A stretch of 64,000 bases of DNA, taken from positions 62,001 to 126,000 of the forward strand of contig UQTJ01000002.1 of assembly GCA_900544075.1 (NCBI GenBank). The letters run 5' to 3'. Shown piece after piece: positions 1 to 7,986 of the stretch. Origin of the DNA: an uncultured Bacteroides sp. (GTDB taxonomy: Bacteria > Bacteroidota > Bacteroidia > Bacteroidales > Bacteroidaceae). The notes below the pieces were generated by a model, which worked only from the letters and a program-made list of their open reading frames with translations, did not search any database and was not told where the DNA came from. How positions within the stretch are numbered: position 1 is the stretch's first letter; each line of letters starts with the position of its first letter. Both the position numbers and the translations under genes were made by a program.

Positions 1-1
1 A

Positions 2-82
2 AAGGACACGGACATGCTTGCCTCAAAAGGTGTGTCGGAGGAAATAATCTGGATGATTCCGGATATGGTGGAAATGGAATAA
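2..82 (+). CDS. C-terminal fragment of an unidentified protein
   Basis: An open frame enters from the left edge in frame 2 and stops with TAA at 80-82. The 26 visible residues begin KDTDMLASKGVSEEII and end in PDMVEME. A long palindromic array follows two bases after the stop, as expected for a real gene end facing the convergent gene at 162-1559. The fragment is too short to assign a family, and I do not recognise it. Confidence 0.5.
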   Translation, partial: KDTDMLASKGVSEEIIWMIPDMVEME

Positions 83-83
83 A

Positions 84-137
84 AATTATAATGGCGTTCA
101 AACGGTATTTAAATACTGTTTAAACGCCATTATAATT
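84..137. terminator. Bidirectional hairpin built of 11-bp units
   Basis: The arms AATTATAATGGCGTT (84-98) and AACGCCATTATAATT (123-137) are a perfect 15-bp inverted repeat. The interior is an 11-bp series: TTCAAA at 97, TTTAAA at 108 and TTTAAA at 119. It lies between two convergent genes, with T-rich sequence on either side, so it probably ends transcription in both directions. Confidence 0.65.
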
Positions 138-161
138 TACTAATGCTACAATACTATGTGC

Positions 162-1559
162 TTAGTAGCTTATGGTATAGGTACGAGAGTCTTTTCCGGT
201 TTTTACGTATTTGCTTGTTTCATTTTGGGTTCCCGTTTCATAATACGTTATCGTTTCCTCTTTTTCTTCATAAGGATTCCACACAGTAGCAGTACGCTCT
301 TCATTCGTTGTCCAGATTTCATACGAACCTTTATATACCTTATAAGATGTGGATTCGATTATTTTAGTAACGTTTCCATCAGCATCAAACTCATATTCTA
401 TCGGAGACGGTCCTTCCGAATGTTCTACAGAAGTATATTCAACAGTTTCAATCTTTGTGCCAGGATTCTTGCGCTTAATGCAATATTCGTAATCAATAAG
501 ACCATCAGCAAGTGCTTCGTCATCCATACTGAAAGACTTTTCCAACAAATAATCACTGGTCTTACCAAGACATCCGATATAAAAAAGAATGCTTAAATCA
601 TCATTTTCTCCCGGCTCGAACATATACGCCATCATATCTATCATGCCGTTGTTAGGATATTTGTTGGTGTAATATGTATCGTCCAACTCGTATGTATCAG
701 TATCATATCCATAGAAGTCGGATATCTTGGTTATCATTCCATTCTCGTAATCGAACGTAGTACGATAATCCACACTACCATCGGAGTACTCGTCGTAAGC
801 CTCCACCTTTGCAAGACGGACATCGTTTGTATAACCGAAGGTAGCCATCGGCCGGCTATTGCCGCTACTTCTAAGCTCTGTCGCATTTCCCCTGTCATCG
901 AGTTTAATTACATAATTGTATGTCTCGCCAGATTCACCTACCTCTTTCTCTTCCATTTGTATTTCGCCCACTACGTCATAGTTGAAACTGTATATCGTAG
1001 TTGTTTCATAGTCATACTCATCCACATCGTTCATCGTTATTCTTGCCACCGTGCCATCATCGTAATACGAAAATTCCATATCTCTGCTGTATTCATAAGG
1101 TGTATGGCCCTCGTCCACAGCACTGTTGTCTTCTTCCGTATAAACTATCTTCTTGATTTGCTTCGCCACAGTTCCGGCAGATGTTTCGCCTTTCTGCTCC
1201 ACTGTTATAACGATTTCGCTGTCGCCGCAGACAATCTTTATCTCCGCCTTGCGCGATGCCCCGGTGTAGTTTCTTGTGATTGACGCCGTGATGGTGCATT
1301 CGCCCGCTTCTCCGCCATAGGAACTCAGTTTGAGCCATGAAATACTCTCGCCGCTTTTTGATGCAGCCACTTCGCTTACAGACGCTGTCCATGCGGCATC
1401 AGCAGTAAATTTGATTGTTGCGTCACCGTTTTCATCGGCATTGAAAACAAGCGATGTAGAAGTACCGTCCACCAACTGGATAAGCTTCTTTGTAATCGCC
1501 TCGTCGCATGCTGTCAATGCAACTGCCACCAACAGCAGGAATGAATAAAATGCTTTCAT
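162..1559 (-). CDS. BACON-domain lipoprotein
   Basis: This 465-aa protein starts with a lipoprotein signal (MKAFYSFLLLVAVALTAC, Cys18 as the likely lipidated residue), so it should be anchored in the envelope and is probably exported to the surface. Residues about 45-125 look like a BACON domain: AAWTAS, a central SWLKLS segment and a closing ITVEQ strand, as in domains attached to Bacteroidetes carbohydrate or mucin-binding proteins. The remainder is rich in Tyr, Asp, Glu and Thr, with repeated YxYD-like strands suggesting a beta-rich fold similar to proteins annotated DUF4595. I see no catalytic motif. It lies downstream of the two-component pair on the same strand, with an 8-bp-period A-rich array just before its start. 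The ligand is unknown. Confidence 0.8.
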   Translation of the reverse strand: MKAFYSFLLLVAVALTACDEAITKKLIQLVDGTSTSLVFNADENGDATIKFTADAAWTASVSEVAASKSGESISWLKLSSYGGEAGECTITASITRNYTGASRKAEIKIVCGDSEIVITVEQKGETSAGTVAKQIKKIVYTEEDNSAVDEGHTPYEYSRDMEFSYYDDGTVARITMNDVDEYDYETTTIYSFNYDVVGEIQMEEKEVGESGETYNYVIKLDDRGNATELRSSGNSRPMATFGYTNDVRLAKVEAYDEYSDGSVDYRTTFDYENGMITKISDFYGYDTDTYELDDTYYTNKYPNNGMIDMMAYMFEPGENDDLSILFYIGCLGKTSDYLLEKSFSMDDEALADGLIDYEYCIKRKNPGTKIETVEYTSVEHSEGPSPIEYEFDADGNVTKIIESTSYKVYKGSYEIWTTNEERTATVWNPYEEKEETITYYETGTQNETSKYVKTGKDSRTYTISY

Positions 1560-1568
1560 AATAAATAT

Positions 1569-1656
1569 AAGTTTTTGAGTTTGTAAGTTTATATGTTTGT
1601 GAGTTTTTGAGTTTGTAAGTCAGCCAACTTAAGAGCTAAAAACTTAAAAACTAAAA
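1569..1656. repeat. 8-bp-period array before the BACON gene
   Basis: In plus-strand reading, consecutive octamers AAGTTTTT, GAGTTTGT, AAGTTTAT, ATGTTTGT, GAGTTTTT, GAGTTTGT run from 1569. A shorter complementary series (TAAAAACTTAAAAACT) follows near 1637. The first block is the 5' leader of the minus-strand lipoprotein gene. The two blocks could pair and attenuate read-through from the response regulator gene. Confidence 0.6.
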
Positions 1657-2352
1657 TTATATATTCTTAGTCGGGTCAAGATGTATTATACCATTGTTAA
1701 TAGCTTTCAGCACCAATTCTACGGCATTCCTTACCTCAAACTTAAGGAACAAGCTTTTACGATGTGTTTCAACAGTATTTACTGAAACATGGAGCATTTC
1801 GGCTATTTCCTTTGTCTGCATACCGGAAGATATGCCCTTCAATACATCCATTTCTCTGTTTGTGAGCAAGGACTGGTAATCAGGTGTATCAATACTGAAT
1901 CTCAGTCTTTTCCTTATTTTATTAAATTCATTACAGAAGTATTTTTCCCCTTTCAGAACGCTTTCCAACGCATTCTTAATCTCATCTGTATCAGATGATT
2001 TAAGTATTACACCATCAACACCTATCTGGAGCAGTTTCTTCACTATCCAGGTTTCCTCATGCATTGTATTAACGATTATTCGCGAGTCCGGACATTTGTC
2101 CTTTATTATTTCCAAAAGTTCAAACCCGCTCAAATCAGGCAACTCTATATCAAGCAAACAAACGCAAAATGATTTATTCTTTATTAATGCTATGGCTTCG
2201 GCCGCTGATGACGCTGTACATACCTCACCTATTTCAGGCATGCTTTCCACTATGAACTTTATCCCCTGGAGTATCAAAGCGTGGTCGTCCACCAATAATA
2301 CTCCATGTTTCCTGTCTTTCATTTCATCATTTACTGAATCCATAATCCTCAC
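1657..2352 (-). CDS. NarL/LuxR-family response regulator
   Basis: A two-domain cytoplasmic response regulator of 231 aa. The receiver domain (residues about 17-135) has the acidic pair Asp22-Asp23 and the predicted phosphorylation site Asp68 in LLDIELP; the conserved Thr/Ser and Lys switch region is at NTMHEE and ILKSS. Residues about 165-225 form a LuxR-type helix-turn-helix (LTNREMDVLKGISSG, then TKEIAEMLHVSVNTVETH), so phosphorylation should control DNA binding. It follows the histidine kinase gene on the same strand after a 98-bp gap, which makes the two a likely cognate pair. Met4 (MDSVND) is an alternative start. The target promoters cannot be read from the sequence; the adjacent BACON lipoprotein gene is one candidate. 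Confidence 0.9.
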   Translation of the reverse strand: MRIMDSVNDEMKDRKHGVLLVDDHALILQGIKFIVESMPEIGEVCTASSAAEAIALIKNKSFCVCLLDIELPDLSGFELLEIIKDKCPDSRIIVNTMHEETWIVKKLLQIGVDGVILKSSDTDEIKNALESVLKGEKYFCNEFNKIRKRLRFSIDTPDYQSLLTNREMDVLKGISSGMQTKEIAEMLHVSVNTVETHRKSLFLKFEVRNAVELVLKAINNGIIHLDPTKNI

Positions 2353-2450
2353 TTAGCACATTCGTTTACAACTTAACAAAAAATTGTTTTATCAGTGCAA
2401 AGGAACATAAATATAAAGAAAGAAAATTCACCGAAAACCGTGATTTTTCA

Positions 2451-4364
2451 TCAATTTTCGACATTCCCCAACAGATTTATATCTATATTCACTGACACTC
2501 CGTTTTCCCTGAAAACGGAATATGTACCGCCGATGGTCTTCAGTCTGTCGTCTATAGTACGCATACCTATACCGTTGTTTTTGCTTCCCTCTGTCCATTG
2601 TCCGTCGTGGGAAATAACCAGACGAAGAGCCTCTGCATTATGCTGCATCTGAATATCTATCTTATCGGCACCGCTATATTTAATCACATTACTCAATATC
2701 TCCTGCATAATACGATAAACCTCATAGCCTACTTTATGAGATATGTGATTCCATCCGCAGTCCGAATGCGAAACATACTCTATGCGGATTCCTGTCTGCT
2801 CCTCCATTTTTGCAAAATAATCATACAGCATTTCGTCAAGGTCGGTCAGCTGGAAGCTTGGAGGCATGAGTTCGTGCGAAATTGTTCTTACTCCTGATCT
2901 TATATTTTCCAGCATTTCCACCGCACTGTTTCTTCCCTCGTCTGAAACATCGCTCCTTTTTATCTGCATTATCACGCCAAGCAAATCGCTGCACACACCA
3001 TCGTGCAAATCCTTTGCAAGACGTTTGCGCTCGTTTTCAAGTCCTTCGATATATCGTTTTGCAGAGTTGAGTTCGGACTCCTTGCGCTGAATCTTACGCT
3101 TGTGCTGCAACATCAGGATAATGATAAACAGTATTATTATAACCACTCCCATGTATATGCCTAACCTCACCTGGGATGCTTTCTGAAGGGCTTTTTCATT
3201 TTCCAGTCTTGATATTTCCAGTTCCTTGGCATTGACATTCAGTTTGGCATTCAGTTCCGACATTTCCTTGCTGACCTGTGTCTTCGTTATCGAATCACAA
3301 TATGCATACGCCTCCTGTATGTTTTTAAAGGCATTTTCATAATCTCCCAAACCTTTATAGCTGTGAGCAAGCAGTCTATGATATGCCTCATACGATATCT
3401 GTGCCAATACTTGCGGATTATTCAGCAGTATGTCACGGCATTTTCTGTGTTCCCCCATCCAGTTATAAAGACTTGCACGAGTGCTTATCAGTTCGAGCGC
3501 GGTAGGGCTTCCCTGAGGAATCTTTTCAATATACTTTTCATATTTCGCGAGATATATTCTTGCAGAATCTTTTTTCTCCCACAACTGGTATGTGGAAAGC
3601 AACGGAGCAAAAGAACTCATCGCAAGGAGGGTATGATCGCGTGATAATGCTTTCTCAATATTATCCTTCAATATCTCGGCCGATTCTGAATATTTCTTCA
3701 TTCTTGCATAAGCAGAAGCTACCAGTATGCGGGCATACATATACATATTTATATCGTCAGCCTCTTCTGCATATTTGGCTGATATCTCTCCATTAGGCAA
3801 TGCATCCTCATACCGTTCACTACCGAAATACATAGCTCCTATATTATAATATATAGCAGAGAGGGTACTTTTATCGCCTGATATTTTACTTAAATCTGTA
3901 GCGTGATTATAATAATATAATGTGGAATCGGTCATTCCAAGCTTCCTGTAGGCAACCCCTAACGACATTGCGACTGTCGATTCAAACGTATAGTCACGCT
4001 CTTTCAATGAAGGAGCATGAGTCAAAGCTTCATTAAACATAGATTTGGCCAATTTGAAATCACCATTCACAAAATGATAATTGGCCTTGCCATTAATAAG
4101 CCCTAAATATACACGGCTTCCGTAGTCCGGCTTGCTGTAAAATGAAAAACCTTTATCTATAAAATAATTAAAAGAATCTGTATTGAATGATTCGTACTCT
4201 TCACTAAGCCTTAAACATATCTCGGCTTTCTTTTCATTATGAGTGTCCGCATCACCCAACTTAGACATTTCGATTCGCAAACTGTCAATCACAGACTGTC
4301 CGCAAACAATGTTTCCCCTGAGAACGGACAACAACAAAAACACAAATAGAATTTTCTTCATCAT
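2451..4364 (-). CDS. TPR-containing sensor histidine kinase (HisKA_3)
   Basis: This 637-aa membrane kinase has an N-terminal signal sequence ending near CGQS, then a periplasmic region of TPR-like helical pairs (about 35-370, for example LGVAYRKLGMTDSTLYYYNHA). One transmembrane helix (LGIYMGVVIIILFIIILML, about 401-420) and a coiled coil follow. The dimerisation/phosphoacceptor segment RLAKDLHDGVCSDLLG puts the phosphorylated His at 454. The C-terminal HATPase_c domain shows an N-box (MQEILSNVIKYS) and a G-box (GIGMRTIDDRL). The architecture matches Bacteroidetes NarL-type two-component kinases with periplasmic TPR sensors. The signal sensed is unknown. Its partner should be the adjacent response regulator. 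Confidence 0.9.
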   Translation of the reverse strand: MMKKILFVFLLLSVLRGNIVCGQSVIDSLRIEMSKLGDADTHNEKKAEICLRLSEEYESFNTDSFNYFIDKGFSFYSKPDYGSRVYLGLINGKANYHFVNGDFKLAKSMFNEALTHAPSLKERDYTFESTVAMSLGVAYRKLGMTDSTLYYYNHATDLSKISGDKSTLSAIYYNIGAMYFGSERYEDALPNGEISAKYAEEADDINMYMYARILVASAYARMKKYSESAEILKDNIEKALSRDHTLLAMSSFAPLLSTYQLWEKKDSARIYLAKYEKYIEKIPQGSPTALELISTRASLYNWMGEHRKCRDILLNNPQVLAQISYEAYHRLLAHSYKGLGDYENAFKNIQEAYAYCDSITKTQVSKEMSELNAKLNVNAKELEISRLENEKALQKASQVRLGIYMGVVIIILFIIILMLQHKRKIQRKESELNSAKRYIEGLENERKRLAKDLHDGVCSDLLGVIMQIKRSDVSDEGRNSAVEMLENIRSGVRTISHELMPPSFQLTDLDEMLYDYFAKMEEQTGIRIEYVSHSDCGWNHISHKVGYEVYRIMQEILSNVIKYSGADKIDIQMQHNAEALRLVISHDGQWTEGSKNNGIGMRTIDDRLKTIGGTYSVFRENGVSVNIDINLLGNVEN

Positions 4365-4478
4365 AAAACCCTTAATATTTACCGATTATTTGAATATTCG
4401 TAAAATTATAAAAATATCCTAATATACAAGTATTCAGAATTGATAATTTCAAATTATATTTTTCAAAACGCCTGTTAG

Positions 4479-4599
4479 CAGAAAGCGTGACACGTACGTG
4501 TTCCGCCCGCGTCACGTACGTGTTCCGCCCGCGTCACGAACGTGTTACGCGCGTTACACGAACGTGTTCCACCCGTTACACGTACGTGTAACGCTTTCT
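4479..4599. repeat. GC-rich array of eleven 11-bp units
   Basis: The block reads in exact 11-bp register: ACACGTACGTG at 4490, TTCCGCCCGCG at 4501, TCACGTACGTG at 4512, TTCCGCCCGCG at 4523, TCACGAACGTG at 4534, TTACGCGCGTT at 4545, ACACGAACGTG at 4556, TTCCACCCGTT at 4567, ACACGTACGTG at 4578. The outer units (CAGAAAGCGTG and TAACGCTTTCT) make the whole block a near-palindrome. It lies between the divergent kinase gene and the small-protein gene in otherwise AT-rich sequence. No spacers or coding function are seen. Confidence 0.9.
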
Positions 4600-4802
4600 A
4601 TATCGAAGAAAACTCAGCAGATGACAAAACATTTAATAAAAAATGAACGCACATGCGCGGATTATATGCAAAAATCTACAAACAAAGGACAGTATGACAT
4701 GACAAAAAATCAGTCATAATACTTTTCTTTGATTTACATCAATAAAAGGTCATAAAAATAGAAAAATATGTCGTAAAACATATTTTGTAAGAAAAAAGGC
4801 CT

Positions 4803-4810
4803 TATCTTTG
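4803..4810 (+). promoter_or_regulatory. Bacteroidota -7 box (TATCTTTG) for the small-protein transcript
   Basis: TATCTTTG matches the Bacteroidota -7 consensus TAnnTTTG. A TTTTG at 4783-4787 could serve as the -33 element, although the spacing is shorter than the usual 19-20 bp. The predicted leader to the 32-aa ORF would be about 155 nt. The remaining 4600-4800 stretch shows no gene. Confidence 0.55.
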
Positions 4811-4903
4811 CAGTGTAAATAAAGAACGAAAGGCTCTAAACTTAACTAAACACACATAAATAATTTAAGGTTAATAGGTAAAATGATTAAGGTAAAAGTC
4901 GAA

Positions 4904-4923
4904 GGCCGACCGTGAGGTTCGCC
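4904..4923 (+). other. GNRA-capped hairpin in the leader
   Basis: GGC and ACC (4904-4911), a GTGA loop, then GGT and GCC (4916-4923) form a short stem with a 2x2 internal loop capped by a GUGA (GNRA) tetraloop. The same ACC-GTGA-GGT tip recurs at 5113-5124 after the small ORF. Confidence 0.45.
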
Positions 4924-4971
4924 GGAGAAAAGAAAAGTTTTTATTAACTTAAAAAAGAAAGGATAACAATT

Positions 4972-5070
4972 ATGAAAAAGGTAAAAAGTATTTTTAACAA
5001 GATTGCCAATGCAAACCCAATGATCTGGGGTTATGTAATGTTGAATGAAAACATGGCAAACAAAAACTAA
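4972..5070 (+). CDS. 32-aa small protein, unknown function
   Basis: The ORF runs from ATG at 4972 to TAA at 5068-5070 and begins MKKVKSIFNKIANANPMIWG; it ends NENMANKN. It is preceded by an A/G-rich stretch (AAGAAAGGATAA) suited to initiation. The first half is basic and amphipathic, the middle is hydrophobic (PMIWGYVML) and the tail is polar, so it could lie on a membrane surface. It is the only reasonable ORF on a transcript that has a TATCTTTG box upstream and a strong terminator at 5140-5170. Two GNRA-capped hairpins flank it. Function is unknown; the transcript could instead act mainly as an RNA. Confidence 0.55.
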   Translation: MKKVKSIFNKIANANPMIWGYVMLNENMANKN

Positions 5071-5112
5071 AAGCTTTCGGGTCTGAAACGGCCCTTTTAG
5101 AGTGAAAATTAC

Positions 5113-5124
5113 GACCGTGAGGTC
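5113..5124 (+). other. Second GNRA-capped hairpin (GACC-GTGA-GGTC)
   Basis: A perfect 4-bp stem with a GTGA loop. Just before it, 5079-5098 holds another compact hairpin (GGGTC, loop TGAAAC, GGCCC, then TTTT) that resembles a weak terminator directly after the small ORF. Confidence 0.4.
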
Positions 5125-5139
5125 TGAAAATAAATAAAA

Positions 5140-5170
5140 GCGTCTGTAATCTGTTTACAGGCGCTTTTTT
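5140..5170 (+). terminator. Rho-independent terminator
   Basis: GCGTCTGTAA (5140-5149) pairs with TTACAGGCGC (5155-5164), with one G-U pair, and is followed by TTTTTT. It closes the small-protein transcript before the helicase gene. Confidence 0.8.
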
Positions 5171-5271
5171 CTTTTCTGAAAAATGACACACGTAATTTGT
5201 CTGTACGAACAGATTTATTTTACTATATTCGCATTCGGAAACAAAACATAAAAGAAAACAAGTATCTCAAA

Positions 5272-7266
5272 ATGACTACAGCAGGCATAGACACAAGTAA
5301 TCAGGAATTCCAGAATGCACTGAAACTCATACAGTACACTCACCAGTCTGTTTTCCTTACAGGAAAGGCAGGAACAGGAAAATCTACATTCCTGAAATAT
5401 ATATGCCAGAATACCAAAAAGAAATACGTTGTTCTCGCCCCTACCGGCATTGCGGCAATCAATGCAGGAGGCAGTACCATGCACAGTTTCTTCAAACTGC
5501 CATTCCATCCGCTATTGCCCGACGACCCTAAATTCAAAGGTAACAAACTTCATGAATCGCTGAAATATACTTCAAACCACAGAAAACTGCTGAAAAACCT
5601 CGAGCTCATCATTATAGACGAGATTTCAATGGTCAGAGCCGACATTATCGACTTCATCGACAAAGTTCTGAGAGTGTATTCAGGAAATATGCGTGAACCG
5701 TTCGGAGGAAAGCAGTTACTGCTCGTAGGCGATGTATTCCAGCTCGAGCCGGTGGTGAAAAGCGATGAAAAGGAGATACTAAGCAGATTCTACCCTAACC
5801 CGTACTTTTTCTCGGCCAAAGTCTTTCAGCAGATAGAATTGGTTTCCATAGAACTTACTAAAGTCTACAGACAAACCGACAAGGCTTTTGTCGGGATACT
5901 GGACCATATCCGTACGAATACGGCACGTGCTGCTGATTTACAGCTGCTTAACACACGTTTCAATGCCGAAATATCGCATAATGAGAACGATATGTACATC
6001 ACTCTTGCCACAAGGCGTGACAGTGTGGACTTTATAAACGAAAAGAAGCTTGAGGAAATAGACAGTCCGCCGGTGATACTGAAAGGAGAAATCCACGGTG
6101 AATTTCCCGAAAGCAGCCTTCCTACAAACATGGAACTTACCGTCAAGAAGGGAGCTCAGATAATCTTCATCAAAAATGACATGGAGAAACGCTGGGTGAA
6201 CGGCACTCTGGGCACCATAACCGGTTTCCTTCCTGACGGAAGCATCAGCATCACTACCGAAGAAGGCAGGGAGTTCTATGTGGAACAGGAAAGCTGGAGC
6301 AACATACGCTATCACTATAACGAACAGGAAAAGAAGATTGAAGAAGAGGAATTAGGTACATTCAAGCAGTACCCCATCAAGCTGGCATGGGCAATAACAG
6401 TACACAAGAGTCAGGGACTGACATTCAGCCGAGTAATCATAGACTTCACCGGAGGAGTTTTCGCCGGCGGACAAACTTATGTGGCACTGAGCAGGTGTAC
6501 ATCCCTCGAAGGCATACAACTGAAGAAAGAAATAGCCCGTACAGACATATTCGTAAAACCGGAGATAACAGAATTTGCACAAAAGTTCAACGATGCAATG
6601 TCGATAGACCGTGCCATGAAAAAGGCACAGGCAGACATAGAATATGAAAATGCCGTAAAGGAGTTCGACAAAGGTAACTTCGCCGGATTCTTAGACAGCT
6701 TTTTCAAGGCCATACACAGCCGCTATGACATAGAAAAGCCTCTGATACAGAGATTTATCAGAAAGAAACTCGGCATAATAAACAAGTTGAAGGAAGAAAA
6801 CAAATCCCTGAAAGAGGAACTTAGAAAGCAAAAGGAAAGTCTGAAGAAATATGCCCACGAATACTATCTCATGGGCAACGAATGTATCACAAAAGCCAAA
6901 GACACAAGGGCTGCACATGCCAATTTCGACAAGGCTATCGAACTGTATCCCGAATTTGTAGACGCATGGGTAAGAAAAGGTGTGACATTCTTTGACGAAG
7001 ACAACATAGAAGAAGCGGAAAGATGCCTCAACCATGCCCTGAAGATACAGCCCAACAATTTTAAGGCTATTTACAATCGCGGAAAACTAAGACTCTTCAC
7101 GGAAAGAATAGAAGAAGCCATCTCCGACCTTGACAGGGCCACAAGCCTGAAACCGGAAAATGCCGGAGCGCACCAGTTCTTCGGAGAAGCTCTTGAAGCA
7201 GCAGGAATGGAATACGAAGCCGAGATTCAATACAGGATAGCAAAAGAACTAAGAAAGAAAGGCTGA
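5272..7266 (+). CDS. Pif1/RecD2-like SF1 DNA helicase with C-terminal TPR repeats
   Basis: An ATP-dependent helicase of 664 aa. From the chosen ATG it shows Walker A (LTGKAGTGKST), a GINAGG-type segment (APTGIAAINAGGSTMHSF), Walker B (LIIIDEISMV), a motif III-like LLVGDVFQL, and near residues 380-430 the UvrD_C_2 signatures AWAITVHKSQGLTF and VALSRCTSLEGI. A coiled coil (LKEENKSLKEELRKQKE) leads into two or three TPRs (about 540-655). The TPR tail is an add-on, perhaps for partner binding. A longer reading to TTG 5197 is possible, but that stretch holds promoter-like TATATTCG (5224-5231) and lacks a translation signal, so ATG 5272 is preferred. Confidence 0.85.
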   Translation: MTTAGIDTSNQEFQNALKLIQYTHQSVFLTGKAGTGKSTFLKYICQNTKKKYVVLAPTGIAAINAGGSTMHSFFKLPFHPLLPDDPKFKGNKLHESLKYTSNHRKLLKNLELIIIDEISMVRADIIDFIDKVLRVYSGNMREPFGGKQLLLVGDVFQLEPVVKSDEKEILSRFYPNPYFFSAKVFQQIELVSIELTKVYRQTDKAFVGILDHIRTNTARAADLQLLNTRFNAEISHNENDMYITLATRRDSVDFINEKKLEEIDSPPVILKGEIHGEFPESSLPTNMELTVKKGAQIIFIKNDMEKRWVNGTLGTITGFLPDGSISITTEEGREFYVEQESWSNIRYHYNEQEKKIEEEELGTFKQYPIKLAWAITVHKSQGLTFSRVIIDFTGGVFAGGQTYVALSRCTSLEGIQLKKEIARTDIFVKPEITEFAQKFNDAMSIDRAMKKAQADIEYENAVKEFDKGNFAGFLDSFFKAIHSRYDIEKPLIQRFIRKKLGIINKLKEENKSLKEELRKQKESLKKYAHEYYLMGNECITKAKDTRAAHANFDKAIELYPEFVDAWVRKGVTFFDEDNIEEAERCLNHALKIQPNNFKAIYNRGKLRLFTERIEEAISDLDRATSLKPENAGAHQFFGEALEAAGMEYEAEIQYRIAKELRKKG

Positions 7267-7309
7267 ACAAAACAAGATTCTCAATATTTTTTATTATTTT
7301 CACAAATAT

Positions 7310-7341
7310 TAAAAACTTAAAAACTAATAAACTAAAAAACT
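7310..7341. repeat. 8-bp-period A-rich leader array
   Basis: Octamers TAAAAACT (7310), TAAAAACT (7318), AATAAACT (7326) and AAAAAACT (7334) end four bases before the ATG at 7346. The array forms the immediate 5' leader of the Sua5-family gene. Confidence 0.65.
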
Positions 7342-7345
7342 CAAA

Positions 7346-7963
7346 ATGGGCACATTAATAAAGCTGTACAGCAAGAACAACAGCATAGACACACTGCAGA
7401 ACATAGCAGACACACTGAATGACGGCGGAATAATAATCTATCCCACCGACACAATGTATGCCATAGGATGCCATGCTCTGAAAGAACGTCCGATAGAACG
7501 CATCTGCAAACTAAAAAAAATCGATCCGCGTAAACATCATCTGTCTATTATTTGTTATGACTTAAGTAACATAAGCGAATATGCCAAAGTGAGCAACACC
7601 ACTTTCAAGCTTATGAAGCGAAACCTGCCCGGACCTTTCACCTTTATTCTGAAAGCGGACAGCCGCCTGCCGAAGATATTCAGAAACAGAAAGGAAGTGG
7701 GAATACGTGTACCGGACAACGATATCATCAGGGAGATATGCAGAATGATAGATGCGCCTATCCTGTCGACCACTCTTCCATTGGATGATGGCGAGGACCC
7801 GGAATACGTTACAGACCCGGAACTGATTTACGAAAAGTTCGGCAATGACGCTGACATCGTGATAGACGGCGGTATAGGCGGACTTGACCCGTCGACAGTA
7901 GTCAACTGCTGTGAAGATGAGCCTGAAATAGTTCGCCAGGGAAAAGGTATATTGGATGAATAA
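7346..7963 (+). CDS. Sua5/YciO/YrdC-family protein (threonylcarbamoyl-AMP synthase-like)
   Basis: This single-domain YrdC-fold protein of 205 aa belongs to the family that makes L-threonylcarbamoyladenylate from Thr, bicarbonate and ATP for tRNA t6A37 modification. Family signatures are GGIIIYPTDTMYAIGC (about 28-43), the Lys-rich KLKKIDPRKHHLSI, LPGPFTFIL and the RVPDN strand. It lacks the extra C-terminal Sua5 domain, so it is closer in length to YrdC/YciO. YciO paralogues may do something other than t6A synthesis, so the exact activity is less certain than the fold. It is co-oriented with mscS 23 bp downstream. Confidence 0.8.
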   Translation: MGTLIKLYSKNNSIDTLQNIADTLNDGGIIIYPTDTMYAIGCHALKERPIERICKLKKIDPRKHHLSIICYDLSNISEYAKVSNTTFKLMKRNLPGPFTFILKADSRLPKIFRNRKEVGIRVPDNDIIREICRMIDAPILSTTLPLDDGEDPEYVTDPELIYEKFGNDADIVIDGGIGGLDPSTVVNCCEDEPEIVRQGKGILDE

Positions 7964-7986
7964 TAACTAAAACAAATATTTAAATT

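Noticed and set aside
4479..4599. CRISPR-like array
   Set aside because: The period is 11 bp with continuous palindromic units, no unique spacers, no leader and no cas genes.
4498..4719. 73-codon ORF over the 11-bp array
   Set aside because: Its first half translates the repeat and the remainder shows no protein-like pattern.
5197..5271. N-terminal extension of the helicase from TTG
   Set aside because: The segment contains promoter-like sequence and no conserved helicase residues; ATG 5272 starts just ahead of the family fold.
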